The notes: generated from the letters alone by a model not told the origin. Positions 18,072 through 27,073 are shown, counted from the stretch's first letter. The stretch is 60,548 nucleotides of DNA from an uncultured Tropicimonas sp. (GCA_947495685.1 CANLZY010000030.1:1-60548); one strand, 5' to 3'. A program made the numbers and translations.

Positions 18072-18261
18072 CTTTGTCACGGGACGCGTGTATATCGGGC
18101 AGGCTGATTGGACAACAAACATTCTCGCGATCAGCGCGTGGAAAAGGCGTTTGCCAGAAGGTTGGGTAGCGCCCGGAAAGGCAGGCCGGGTTCGGCACAA
18201 GGCAGGCGAATGGGCCGTCCCGGTTGGGTATCCGCGGGCCGGTTTCGGCCCGCGGTCGGTG

Positions 18262-19149
18262 TCAATCGGAATCAAGCACATAGGTTGCCATCGCGGTCAG
18301 GTCCGCGTCGCTCAGAAAGGCTGTTCCTCCCTGAACCACTTCGCCCATGCTGCCGCCGAACGAGTCTCCGTCCGGCATCAGGCCCGTACGGAGCGCGAAG
18401 GCAAGGTTTTCAACCGTCCAGTTTCTGGCGCGGAGATCGGCCGGTCGGAGGGAGGGCGCGGTGTCTCCCCCGGGGAGATCCTCGTTGCCGGAGAAGGCCG
18501 CGTCTCTCGAACGTGCGCCCGCAAGGTTTCGGGGCGTATGACAGGCCCCGCAATGCGATGCGCCCCGCACCAGTTCGCGTCCCCGATTCCAGGCGGTGCT
18601 CCTGCCATCGACGGGATCCGTTTCCGGACGGGTCAGGAACATGGCCCGCCAGAGCTTGAGGGTCCATCTCTGGTTGACCGGAAATGGTGCCTCATGCTTT
18701 GGACTGGGCTCTGGCACCGCCGGAACGGTCTGAAACGCGGCCCACAGATCGACGATCTCCTGATCGGAGAAATTCGCGTAGAACGGGTAGGGGAAGGTCG
18801 GGAAGTATGGCTCGCCTTTTGGCGAAATTCCCTGCCGCACCGCCTTTGCGAACTCTTCGGCTGTCCAGTCGCCAATGCCGAGATCGGGGTCTGTGGTCAG
18901 GTTGGGTGGATAGAAGGCGCCGAACGGCGTCTTCAGCGGAGCCCCTCCCGCCAGTGGCGCGGCGCCACTCGAGACGTCGGTATGGCAGGCGATACAACCG
19001 CCGGCCCGTGCGAGATAAGCGCCGCGGTTCACGTCTCCGGTCAATTCGATCGGGGCGGGGGGCGTTCCGACCGGCCAGAACACCAGGCCGAGCACAATTG
19101 CCCCGCCTGCCATCGCGAGGATTGCCGCGCTGCGCAGCAGAGCCAACAT
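18262..19149 (-). CDS. di-heme cytochrome c
   Basis: A 295-aa protein with an N-terminal membrane anchor or signal (about 5-25) and two CxxCH heme sites, CIACH near 50 and CGACH near 200. This is the arrangement of two-domain cytochrome c subunits that feed or take electrons from periplasmic dehydrogenases. The ATG at 19149 has GGAGAAG upstream and follows the previous stop by 1 nt, so it is co-translated with the cytochrome c'-like gene. Partner dehydrogenase not obvious; the neighbouring BNR-repeat and DUF411 proteins are candidates only by position. Confidence 0.88.
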   Translation of the reverse strand: MLALLRSAAILAMAGGAIVLGLVFWPVGTPPAPIELTGDVNRGAYLARAGGCIACHTDVSSGAAPLAGGAPLKTPFGAFYPPNLTTDPDLGIGDWTAEEFAKAVRQGISPKGEPYFPTFPYPFYANFSDQEIVDLWAAFQTVPAVPEPSPKHEAPFPVNQRWTLKLWRAMFLTRPETDPVDGRSTAWNRGRELVRGASHCGACHTPRNLAGARSRDAAFSGNEDLPGGDTAPSLRPADLRARNWTVENLAFALRTGLMPDGDSFGGSMGEVVQGGTAFLSDADLTAMATYVLDSD

Positions 19150-19150
19150 G

Positions 19151-19714
19151 TCACTTCTCCTCGGCGCGGAACCTTGTGTGGCAGGCCGTGCAAGCCTGGC
19201 TGACCATGGCAAAGGCCATGCCGGCAGGCATCTGGCCGATATGTTCGGCACTCATCATCGGCGCACCACCGCCCATCATGCCCTGTCCACCCATCATTCC
19301 CTGGCCGCCCATCATGCCGCCTTGCGCCGGCATGCCGCCGACACCGTTTTCCGCGGCGCGTTCCAGGCCCTCGGCAAAGATCTCAAGCTGTTGCGCAAGC
19401 CCGGTGAAGGTCTCCCAGTCCTGCCAGATCTCGGGTCTGGCCTCCGAGGGGGCACCACCGGTCCCTTCTGGGAATTTGGATGTCATGGCCTCGCCGGCAT
19501 GGGCGACGATCGTTGCCGCGCCAGAACGCACGGCATCCGGATCATAGGGCGCGGTGCCCTGCATCATCGGCGCAAGCGCTTTCACGACCTCTGCGATGGC
19601 GGACATCCCCTCCATGCGTTCCTTGACAATGCCCGTCGCCCCGCCGTGGGCAAAGGCCGCTGCCGCGATGAGAGTGATGCCGGTTGCAGCGCTCAGATTT
19701 CGTTTCAGTTTCAT
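19151..19714 (-). CDS. cytochrome c'/c556-like protein with Met-Gly insert
   Basis: A 187-aa secreted protein (signal about 1-22). Four-helix cytochrome c' features: KERMEGM near the mature N-terminus (Met as possible axial ligand) and CTACH near the C-terminus. Between helices 3 and 4 (about 128-155) lies a low-complexity insert built of GGMMGGQGMMGGQGMMGG-type units, rich in methionine, which I infer may bind Cu(I). I chose the ATG at 19714, preceded by AGGACA. It lies directly upstream of the di-heme cytochrome. Confidence 0.85.
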   Translation of the reverse strand: MKLKRNLSAATGITLIAAAAFAHGGATGIVKERMEGMSAIAEVVKALAPMMQGTAPYDPDAVRSGAATIVAHAGEAMTSKFPEGTGGAPSEARPEIWQDWETFTGLAQQLEIFAEGLERAAENGVGGMPAQGGMMGGQGMMGGQGMMGGGAPMMSAEHIGQMPAGMAFAMVSQACTACHTRFRAEEK

Positions 19715-19756
19715 AGGTCTTGTCCTGTGTTGTCCTGTCGTCAAATCGATCTCGGG

Positions 19757-20116
19757 TCAGGACATGACGCGCGGTGGTGGTGGATCAAAGCCGTGCTCGA
19801 TGCCTGGCTCGATTTGCCCGCGTGGCAGGAACTCTTGCCCGTCGAGGTCGGCAGGCGGAAACGGCATCCCGTGGATTTCGACGATGGCCTGGAAATGGCA
19901 GTCGAACCCAATATGACAGGTTGCAGTGACGTCGCCCTCGGTCGTGTTCGAATGGTGATGGTCTGCGCCTTGCGGCTCTTCGAATGGCGCCGCAACATGG
20001 TGATCGTCAGCTTGAGAGAGGGCTGGCAGCAACGCTTGTGGCGCGATCAGGACGCAAACGAGCACCAGCATCAGAGCGCGGTACCAGATGGTTGTGCTCC
20101 AGTCGCGACCAATCAT
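19757..20116 (-). CDS. exported His-rich hypothetical protein
   Basis: A 119-aa protein with an N-terminal hydrophobic helix (about 13-33), then His-rich patches (ADDHH, ADHHHS) and a pair of Cys in TCHIGFDCHF. I start it at the ATG at 20116, which has GGAGAA upstream. The composition suggests a periplasmic metal-binding protein, like the other small members of this block. No named family recognised. Confidence 0.6.
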   Translation of the reverse strand: MIGRDWSTTIWYRALMLVLVCVLIAPQALLPALSQADDHHVAAPFEEPQGADHHHSNTTEGDVTATCHIGFDCHFQAIVEIHGMPFPPADLDGQEFLPRGQIEPGIEHGFDPPPPRVMS

Positions 20117-20280
20117 CGGATTCCGTTCTCCCGCAGCCATCCCGTATTTGCCGTCCCTCCAGTGCTGGAAGGTCAACAGCGAATTCGCGACGAGAGGGCA
20201 AGTTCGATATCGACCTGCGTTCCGGTGGAGCAAGGAAACGGAATCGACAGCCATGCCGGGGAGTTGGGCGACCGGGCGCG

Positions 20281-20787
20281 TCATTGCCCGGACGCTCCTG
20301 TGTCCATGCCGGGCAGTCCTGCCTGGAAGATGCGTTTCGCCTCGGGCCAGTTCGCCTTGACGAAGGACAGGATGGCGATGATCTCGGCATCTCCGAGAAT
20401 GTCCTCGAAGGCCGGCATGTCGCTCTCGTAACCGGGCACCACCGCCTCGATCCCCGATTTCGTCATCGCGAAGAGATGCGCGTCGGAATGGGTGAAGGAG
20501 TGGCCGGAGCCGTCCTGCGGCGGTGCCGGCATGCGCCCGGTGTCGAGGCGCCTGCGCCAGTCCGGCTGGCCCTCCCGGTTCTCGCCATGACAGGCGGCAC
20601 AATGCTCTGCATAGAGCACTTCGCCGGTAGCAATCGTCTCGGCACTGGAAGGAGCGCCGAGAAAGGTCACCTCCACCGGGCTGCCGGTGGCAGCACCCGA
20701 GGCGCTTGTTGCGGCCAGGGCGGCGGCGGCCAGCAGACCCGCCGCCCTCCGCCCTTCTGACCCTTTCGCGGGATGGCCTTCACTCAT
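20281..20787 (-). CDS. mono-heme cytochrome c
   Basis: A 168-aa exported c-type cytochrome. Signal peptide about 10-33, heme site CAACH near residue 66, a distal Met in the DMPAF region as probable sixth ligand. Start overlaps the DUF411 stop by 8 nt, so the two are coupled. This is the first of three cytochromes in the transcript, consistent with periplasmic electron transfer linked to copper handling. Confidence 0.88.
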   Translation of the reverse strand: MSEGHPAKGSEGRRAAGLLAAAALAATSASGAATGSPVEVTFLGAPSSAETIATGEVLYAEHCAACHGENREGQPDWRRRLDTGRMPAPPQDGSGHSFTHSDAHLFAMTKSGIEAVVPGYESDMPAFEDILGDAEIIAILSFVKANWPEAKRIFQAGLPGMDTGASGQ

Positions 20788-21199
20788 TCGAGTAGACCTC
20801 TATCCCCCTCGGCCCGTAGGAATAGACCTTGAGTGTCCCGTATTTCTCACGCGCCATTCCGGGAGAATTCTGCGGCATGCCGGGCAGGATCAGCCCGGTG
20901 ATCGCCGGCCGCTCCGTCAGCAACCGTGCGATGACTTCCTCGGGCACATGGCCGTGAACCTCGTAGCCGCCGATCTCTGAATGGTGGCAGGACAGCCCCT
21001 GCTCGGGAACGCCAGCCGCCATCGCCCGCCGAGCGACATTGGTGTCGTCGACAATCTCCACGTCGTAGCCACGGTCTTCCATGTATTCCGCCCAGAGACT
21101 GCAGCAGCCACAGCTCGGGTCGCGATAGACGGTGACGGGATCGGCGGCAAGGGCGGGCGTTGCGATCAGGGCAAGGATTGCAAGGGTGCTTTTTTTCAT
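20780..21199 (-). CDS. DUF411 periplasmic metal-binding protein
   Basis: A 139-aa protein with signal peptide MKKSTLAILALIATPALAAD, then VTVYRDPSCGCCSLWAEYM. The C-G-C-C motif and the later GLSCHH are hallmarks of the DUF411 family, small metal-binding proteins common in copper-resistance loci. The ATG begins right after the upstream BNR gene (12-nt gap). Confidence 0.92.
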   Translation of the reverse strand: MKKSTLAILALIATPALAADPVTVYRDPSCGCCSLWAEYMEDRGYDVEIVDDTNVARRAMAAGVPEQGLSCHHSEIGGYEVHGHVPEEVIARLLTERPAITGLILPGMPQNSPGMAREKYGTLKVYSYGPRGIEVYSNE

Positions 21200-21211
21200 C
21201 GGATTTTTCCT

Positions 21212-22138
21212 TCAGAGGATCGTGGAGGTCGCCCAGGACAGGCCGGCGTCTCGGCTGTGCCAAAGCCCCTCGGGGCTGGCCGCGATCAGGGTGTCGGGGT
21301 TGGTCGGGTCGCTGGCAAGGGTGGTGGCAACGAGCGAATTTGCCTTGCCCCAGATCAGGCCGGCATCGGCGCTGGCCCAGATACCAGAAGGTAGGGCGGC
21401 CCAGAGACGGTTCGGCGCCGCGGGCGACGATATGAGGGCCCGAACGGGCTCGCCGGACGGAAGCGGGACCGTATCGGGCGCTGTGGCGCCCTCGACCAGG
21501 GCGTCCAGCGCGTGTTCAGGCTGCACGTCCTGCCATCGGCAGAAACAGTCGGGGACGCGTTGCAGCCCGCCCGTCGAACCGCCATAGAGCCATATGCCGC
21601 CCATCCCGCTGGCCAGGTCGACCGAAGCCAGGCTGAGCACGTCTCGCTCTTCTCCGGCGATGAAGGGGCGGTCCATCACGAAGTCCCAGCTTTCGCCGGC
21701 ATCCTCGCTGCGCCAGAGACCGTCACCGGGGATGGCGGCGTAGAGCGTGTCCGGCAGCCGTGCGGCGGTGGCAAGTGCCCCGATCTCGGCAGCGGGCAGC
21801 CCCCGTCCGGCTGGGACAAGGCGCTTGCCCTCGTTGTGCGAAACCGCCACGCCGCCGTCTTCGAGTGCGACGATCAGGCGGTTCGGCCGCTCGGGATGCG
21901 TCGCGAGTGCCACCAGTTTGCGGTCCGGTCGGGCGCCCTGGCGCCAGCTGACCCCGCCGTCCTCGCTGGTCAGAAAGGCATCGCCAATGGCGACTGCGCC
22001 GCTGCCCGTGAACGCGACTGCGCGAGCCCCGGCCGGCGTCGCTGCCCCCAATGCCGGCGTCGTTCCCAGGATTGAGGCTCCCATGACACCCCCCATGAAG
22101 GCGCGCCTGTCGAGCCGAAGTTCTTTGAAATCTGTCAT
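21212..22138 (-). CDS. Tat-exported BNR-repeat beta-propeller protein
   Basis: A 308-aa protein starting at the ATG at 22138. It has a twin-arginine-like signal (RLDRRAFMGG followed by a hydrophobic stretch). The mature part contains repeated S-x-D-x-G-x-[ST]-W motifs (SEDGGVSW, SEDAGESW, SADAGLIW, SRDAGLSW), the Asp-box/BNR signature of sialidase-type or Ycf48-type beta-propellers. No sialidase active site is seen, so it is more likely a structural or assembly factor. Similar proteins occur next to DUF411 and cytochrome genes in metal-resistance clusters. Confidence 0.8.
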   Translation of the reverse strand: MTDFKELRLDRRAFMGGVMGASILGTTPALGAATPAGARAVAFTGSGAVAIGDAFLTSEDGGVSWRQGARPDRKLVALATHPERPNRLIVALEDGGVAVSHNEGKRLVPAGRGLPAAEIGALATAARLPDTLYAAIPGDGLWRSEDAGESWDFVMDRPFIAGEERDVLSLASVDLASGMGGIWLYGGSTGGLQRVPDCFCRWQDVQPEHALDALVEGATAPDTVPLPSGEPVRALISSPAAPNRLWAALPSGIWASADAGLIWGKANSLVATTLASDPTNPDTLIAASPEGLWHSRDAGLSWATSTIL

Positions 22139-22226
22139 TTTCCGTTGTCCATGAATGGGGATGACGAGACGTCGGTGCAGATGCGCAATCGATCTCGTCA
22201 CATGCGCCGGGGTCCGGCGCGGCGGT

Positions 22227-22568
22227 TCACATCAAGGAACGGGTTCGCGGTGGCGTCTGCGCCGGCGGTTCTGCCCGGTTGCGATACGCTGCGTCGGTAT
22301 ACCCAAAGGCGTCGGCGTTGCCGGTCACGGGGTCTGCCCATTCGACGGGCAGTGCTGCCAACTGAGCCGCGAAACAGAGCCCGCCGCACTCGGACGAACC
22401 GTCCGGACGGTGCTCATCGCAGTCGGCACAGTCGAGGGCACCCATCTGTGCGTGCGTCACCTCGGGCATGTCCATTGGCATCGTTCCACCGGCCGCGCCC
22501 TGAACCACCGCGCCCAGGATGAACGCGACAAACATGCAGGCAGAGAGGAATCTGACCATCAGTGACAT
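22227..22568 (-). CDS. small exported Met/Cys-rich protein
   Basis: A 113-aa protein taken from the ATG at 22568. An N-terminal signal (about 5-25) is followed by TMPMDMPEVTHAQMG and CADCDEH, then C-G-G-L-C. The Met and Cys groups and the exported topology resemble DUF2946-type proteins found in copper operons. First gene of the leftward metal block, so its promoter should lie in the 460 bp upstream. The frame is open further upstream but those residues look non-coding. Confidence 0.58.
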   Translation of the reverse strand: MSLMVRFLSACMFVAFILGAVVQGAAGGTMPMDMPEVTHAQMGALDCADCDEHRPDGSSECGGLCFAAQLAALPVEWADPVTGNADAFGYTDAAYRNRAEPPAQTPPRTRSLM

Positions 22569-23031
22569 CGGCCCAAATATGCCTGCAAGACGGAACGATG
22601 TCGACGGAGCGATCGTCGCAAGGGACGACATGCGATCCGCAAGGTTGCTCGGCCAAGGAGTAGACCTCCCGATCCTCGCGGGTTCGTATGGCATGGCCTC
22701 TGGAATCTGCCTGAAACGGCAAGGCTGATCAACGTATCGCTGCGGCAAGACCGGTATTTCTGCATATGAGGCGTGGGCGGCATTCTGAAAACGACCCTCG
22801 ATCGCAACGAGCGTTGAGCAGACATTGGCAGGAGCGCTCCGAATGGCAGCTCCGGGCCGAAAGCGACGGCGTTGGGTTTGAACGCCGCGTCCTACGCACT
22901 GCGGCGCAGAGATCGACATGGAGGGCGGGAAGCAGAAATTCGCTGCATTTGTAGCTGATGGCTGCTTTCGTGAGTTGCGCCCCATATGGGCGGTTACAGT
23001 GTTCCGCGAGAACGACGAACTACCGGTCAGG
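22569..23031. other. intergenic region ahead of the copper block
   Basis: About 460 bases between the start of the leftward copper block and the stop of the AceE-like gene. It must hold the block's promoter if the genes form one transcript. I looked for a CueR-type operator (spaced ACCTT...AAGGT arms) and did not find a convincing one. No gene seen. Confidence 0.55.
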
Positions 23032-25401
23032 TTACCCTCTGACCGCCCTTCCGGCTGTCAGTCCGTTTACCTTCCTGACAATCGCTTCGGCGTCGAACCC
23101 GTAATGCCGGTAGAGATCGCCAATCGTACCAGTCTGGCCGAAATGCTCGACGCCCAATGGGATGGTCTTGTGCCCCATGACAGACCCCAACCAGGACAGC
23201 GTTGCGGGGTGGCCGTCTAACAGGGTGATCAGCCTCGTATGCGCGGGAAGCTGCCCCAGCAATGCCTCGATATGAGATTGCGCGGCCTCGTTGCCGCGCG
23301 AACGTGCCCGTTGCGCCGCGGTCCAACCGGCATTCAACCGGTCGGCCGACGTCACGGCCAGAACGCCGATGTCGCGACGCGCTTCGCCGATCATACCTGC
23401 CGCCTTAATGGCTTCGGGGCCGACCGCGCCCTGGTAGGCGATGACCACCTCGCAGTTCGGGCCGGGCTTGCGCAACCAGTATGCCCCGTCGACGGCCCCT
23501 TGCCGGAAGCCATCGTCGACCCGCTTGCCGGGCTGCTCGATCGGGTTTGTGGTCAGGCGGAGGTAGACAGAGCCGCCGGTTTCATCCCGCAACCAGGTGC
23601 GCTCGTCGGGACTGCCTTCGCCATCGCGCTGGAGATACTCGAAGGCCCATTCCATGATTACCGCCAGCTCGTCTGCGAAGGCCGGCTCAAATGCGGCCAG
23701 CCCGTCCTGGCTCATGCCGATCAATGGCGTGCCGACGGACTGGTGCGCGCCGCCTTCCGGCGCCAGGGTTATGCCGGACGGCGTGCCAACCAGGATGAAA
23801 CGGGCATCCTGGTAGCACGCGTAGTTCAGCGCATCGAGCCCGCGTGCGACGAACGGATCATAGACCGTGCCAATCGGGATCAACCGCTTGCCGAAGAGCG
23901 AATGCGACAGCCCCGCCGCCCCGAGCAGCAACATCAGGTTCATCTCGGCGATGCCAAGCTCGATATGCTGGCCCTCCGGCGAAAACTCCCATTTCGCCGT
24001 GGACGGGATGCGGTGTTCGATGAAGGCATCCGCCTGTTCGGACTTGGCGAAGAGCTTTCGCCTGTTGACCCAGGGGCCGAGGTTCGTGGTGCCCGTCACA
24101 TCGGGCGACGTGGTCACGATCCGTTCGGCAAGCCGGCTGTCCCCCTTGGACAGATCGTCGAGGATCTTCCCGAACGCCATTTGCGTGGATATCTCGCGCG
24201 ACATGTCGATCTCGATGCCAGGAACCGCGATCTTGTCGTCGTGGTAGCGACGCCGCCCCTTGGCGAAAAAGGGAACATCGGCCAGGAACGCTTTCAAGGC
24301 TACCGGATCTTGAATGCCTGCAAATGGCTCCCATTCGTCCCCGAAGGCGATGCCCATATGCTGTTGCCATTCGGCAAACTGGCTCTTGTTCATCAGGCCG
24401 CCGTGGTTGTCCTTGTGCCCGGCAATCGGCGTGCCCCAGCCCTTGATGGTATAGGCGAGAAAGCAGGTGGGGCGGTCATGGTCGATGGCGGCGAAGGCGT
24501 CGGCCATTGTCTCCACGCAATTGCCGCCGAGGTTCTCCATCAACGCGGCCAGTTCGTCGTCACTGCGTCGCTCGATCAGGGTCGTGACAGCCCCCTGGTC
24601 GCCAAGGTCATCCATCAGGCGCTGCCGCCAGACGGTGCCGCCCATGTAGGTCAATGCCGAGTAGTCCTGGTTGGGGCAGGAATCGATCCATGCTCGCAGG
24701 ATCTCGCCACCCGGTTCCTTGAAAGCCGCCCGCTGCAGGACGCCGTGTTTCACCCGGACAACGTCCCAGCCGAAGGCGTCGAAAATCTTCTCGATCCGTT
24801 CGAACAGGCCCTCGCGCACGATTCCGTCCAGTGACTGGCGGTTGTAGTCGATGATCCACCAGGTGTTCCGCAGGTCGTTCTTCCATCCTTCCTGCAAGGC
24901 TTCGTAAACGTTGCCCTCATCCAGTTCCGCGTCACCGACCAGCGCAACCATGCGCCCCTGCGGCGCCTCCGCCCCCCAACTCTTGGCCTTGATGTAGTCC
25001 TGAACGATGGAGGCAAAGGAGGTGATCGCGACACCCAGCCCGACGGAGCCGGTGGAGAAATCCACGTCGTCAACGTCCTTGGTCCGGCTGGGATAGGATT
25101 GCACGCCCCCGAAGCCACGGAAGTTCTCCATGTTCTCCCGGGATTGGTTGCCCATCAGGTATTGTATGGCGTGGAACACGGGCGAGGCATGCGGTTTGAC
25201 GGCGACGCGATCCTCCGGTTTCAGCTCGGAGAAATACAGCGCCGTCATGATCGACACCATCGAGGCGGAAGACGCCTGATGACCACCGATCTTGATCCCA
25301 TCCACCTTCGGGCGGACGTGATTTGCATGGTGGATCATCCAATGTGACAGCCACAAGAGCCGTTTCTCCACGACCCTGAGATACTCCGTATGCGTCGCCA
25401 T
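23032..25401 (-). CDS. AceE-like homodimeric 2-oxoacid dehydrogenase E1 (transketolase fold)
   Basis: A 789-aa thiamine diphosphate enzyme of the homodimeric pyruvate dehydrogenase E1 family. The cofactor motif is GDAELDEGN (about 156-164) with Asn in DYNRQSLDG (about 187). The central transketolase domain (EFSPEGQHIELGIAEMNL, about 480-500) and the C-terminal domain follow. It is about 100 residues shorter than E. coli AceE. No E2 or E3 gene lies nearby, so it may work with chromosomal partners or on another 2-oxoacid, as MdeB-type homologues do. A strong Shine-Dalgarno (GGGGAGG) precedes the ATG. Confidence 0.85.
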   Translation of the reverse strand: MATHTEYLRVVEKRLLWLSHWMIHHANHVRPKVDGIKIGGHQASSASMVSIMTALYFSELKPEDRVAVKPHASPVFHAIQYLMGNQSRENMENFRGFGGVQSYPSRTKDVDDVDFSTGSVGLGVAITSFASIVQDYIKAKSWGAEAPQGRMVALVGDAELDEGNVYEALQEGWKNDLRNTWWIIDYNRQSLDGIVREGLFERIEKIFDAFGWDVVRVKHGVLQRAAFKEPGGEILRAWIDSCPNQDYSALTYMGGTVWRQRLMDDLGDQGAVTTLIERRSDDELAALMENLGGNCVETMADAFAAIDHDRPTCFLAYTIKGWGTPIAGHKDNHGGLMNKSQFAEWQQHMGIAFGDEWEPFAGIQDPVALKAFLADVPFFAKGRRRYHDDKIAVPGIEIDMSREISTQMAFGKILDDLSKGDSRLAERIVTTSPDVTGTTNLGPWVNRRKLFAKSEQADAFIEHRIPSTAKWEFSPEGQHIELGIAEMNLMLLLGAAGLSHSLFGKRLIPIGTVYDPFVARGLDALNYACYQDARFILVGTPSGITLAPEGGAHQSVGTPLIGMSQDGLAAFEPAFADELAVIMEWAFEYLQRDGEGSPDERTWLRDETGGSVYLRLTTNPIEQPGKRVDDGFRQGAVDGAYWLRKPGPNCEVVIAYQGAVGPEAIKAAGMIGEARRDIGVLAVTSADRLNAGWTAAQRARSRGNEAAQSHIEALLGQLPAHTRLITLLDGHPATLSWLGSVMGHKTIPLGVEHFGQTGTIGDLYRHYGFDAEAIVRKVNGLTAGRAVRG

Positions 25402-25440
25402 GCCCGTCCTCCCCGATGGTTTTGTCGCATTTTCTGATCC

Positions 25441-25487
25441 GGCAGCACCGGTTGAACGCCCTTCGGTTGGGCGTACCTGTGGCTGCC
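25441..25487 (-). other. hairpin between the oxidoreductase and AceE-like genes
   Basis: Nested arms GGCAGC (25441-25446) with GCTGCC (25482-25487) and ACGCCC (25456-25461) with GGGCGT (25469-25474). It lies downstream of the oxidoreductase stop and upstream of the AceE-like start on the minus strand. It has no U-run, so an attenuator or mRNA-processing element is as likely as a terminator. Confidence 0.4.
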
Positions 25488-25494
25488 TCCCGGC

Positions 25495-26511
25495 TCAGAA
25501 ACCTTCCAGAGTGATCTTGCCCTTGGCCTTGCCCGTCTCCAGCAAGCCATGCGCGCGGATCAGGTTCTCTGCGTTGATGGTCCCGAAGACGTCCGTCGCC
25601 GTCGACCTGACCTTGCCGGCATCGATAAGCTCGGCGACCTCGTTAAGAATGTCCCTCTGTCGCGCAATGTCCTGAGTGCCGAACAGCGACCGTGTGTACA
25701 TGAACTCCCAGTGCACAGAGACCGATTTCTGCTTGAATGGCATGATGTTGAAGTCTTCCGGGTCGTCGATCAGGCCGAAACGTCCCTGTGGCGCGATGAA
25801 CTCCGCGGCCTGCGACACGTATCCATCCGAATAATTGGTGGAGAACACGAATCCGGGTGCGCCAATCCCAATTGCCGCAATCTGCTCGGCCAGCGGCTTG
25901 GAGTGATCCACGACATGGTGCGCGCCCAGTTCTTTGACCCATTCGCGGGTCTCGGGGCGCGACGCCGTGGCGATAATGACCAAATCCGTCAGGGCACGCA
26001 GAAGTTGGATGGCAATGGAGCCAACGCCACCGGCACCGCCGATGATCACCACGGCATTCGCCGCGCCCGGAACCGGCCGCGTCACGTCAAGACGATCAAA
26101 GAGCATCTCGTAAGCGGTCAGGGTGGTCAGCGGCATCGCTGCTGCTGCGGCCGTGTCGATGGTGCGCGGCGCATGCCCGACGATCCGTTCATCGACCAGA
26201 TGATATTCGGCGTTCGTGCCGGGACGGTCGATTGCACCGGCATACCAGACCGTATCGCCAGGCTTGAATTGCGAGGACCCAGCGGGAACCTCGACAATCT
26301 CGCCAACCGCATCCCATCCGAGAATGGCCGGCGCCTCGCCCTCCGGGGATCGGCGCTGTCGGATCTTGGTATCGACCGGGTTCACCGACACCGCCTGAAC
26401 CTTGACCAGCAGATCATGCCCGGTGGCCTTTGGGATCTGGGTCTCGAAATCGATCAGAGCATCGGCGCGATCAATCGAACCGGTGCTCGTGTAACCAACA
26501 GCTTTCATCAT
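25495..26511 (-). CDS. zinc-type alcohol dehydrogenase-like / quinone oxidoreductase (MDR family)
   Basis: A 338-aa medium-chain dehydrogenase/reductase. N-terminal GroES-like domain (VNPVDTKIRQRR, then GWDAVGEI), then the nucleotide-binding Rossmann motif VVIIGGAGGVGSIAIQLL near 155-172. Zinc-ligand cysteines of true alcohol dehydrogenases are absent, so it belongs to the quinone-reductase-like branch and probably uses NADPH. It is divergent from the LysR gene, with the monooxygenase gene between them, and is probably under that regulator's control. Confidence 0.88.
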   Translation of the reverse strand: MMKAVGYTSTGSIDRADALIDFETQIPKATGHDLLVKVQAVSVNPVDTKIRQRRSPEGEAPAILGWDAVGEIVEVPAGSSQFKPGDTVWYAGAIDRPGTNAEYHLVDERIVGHAPRTIDTAAAAAMPLTTLTAYEMLFDRLDVTRPVPGAANAVVIIGGAGGVGSIAIQLLRALTDLVIIATASRPETREWVKELGAHHVVDHSKPLAEQIAAIGIGAPGFVFSTNYSDGYVSQAAEFIAPQGRFGLIDDPEDFNIMPFKQKSVSVHWEFMYTRSLFGTQDIARQRDILNEVAELIDAGKVRSTATDVFGTINAENLIRAHGLLETGKAKGKITLEGF

Positions 26512-26678
26512 CCTGTCCTCTTCTCATTGATAGAAGTAATCTTGGCTCCGCGCCGATTTCGCGCCCTCCGGAACGCGCGGACGGTGAGACGGCCGCGCTG
26601 TTCAACTGCCTGCAGGGCAGGGTCCGCAAATCGGCGCGAGTGAGGCTGGCCGGGGCGCGCCCGGCCATGCGATGGGTC

Positions 26679-26969
26679 TCACCCGATGATGGTCATCTCA
26701 TTGAGCGTGAACTCGTCCACGGCGCCATCGGTGGCGGCCATGTAGTCGGCAAGGTGCTGGTTGTTCATATGGACCTGCCACAGCTCGCGGCTTTCCCAGT
26801 TCTCGTAGAACAGGAAGTGCGCCGGGTTCTCGTTGTCCTGATGCAGGTCGTAATTGATGCAACCTTTCTCGGCGCGCGTGACGTCGATCAGTTTCAGAAG
26901 CTCGGCTTTCACCAGGTCGATCTTGTCGGGGTTTGCCTTGATATTGGCAACGATGGTCAGCTTGGACAT
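26679..26969 (-). CDS. ABM-domain antibiotic-biosynthesis-type monooxygenase
   Basis: A 96-aa protein with the small ferredoxin-like ABM fold: LTIVANIKANPDKIDLVKAE at the start, GCINYDLHQDNENP, and FLFYENWESRELWQVHMNN. This matches YgiN-type quinol monooxygenases, cofactor-free dimers. It starts 104 nt from the divergent LysR gene, and with the MDR oxidoreductase forms a probable quinone-detoxification unit. Confidence 0.88.
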   Translation of the reverse strand: MSKLTIVANIKANPDKIDLVKAELLKLIDVTRAEKGCINYDLHQDNENPAHFLFYENWESRELWQVHMNNQHLADYMAATDGAVDEFTLNEMTIIG

Positions 26970-27073
26970 TCGATGGTTCCATTCCGTTGGTGTTTCGTTG
27001 AATGGAATTTACGGGGCCGAAGGTTCCGGATAAACAAGCAACCATCAAAATGATAATCCGGAACACTCGAATA

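Noticed and set aside
22569-23031. A CueR or CsoR operator ahead of the copper block
   Set aside because: Candidate half sites are poorly spaced and not clearly paired, and no merR or csoR gene is in the window.
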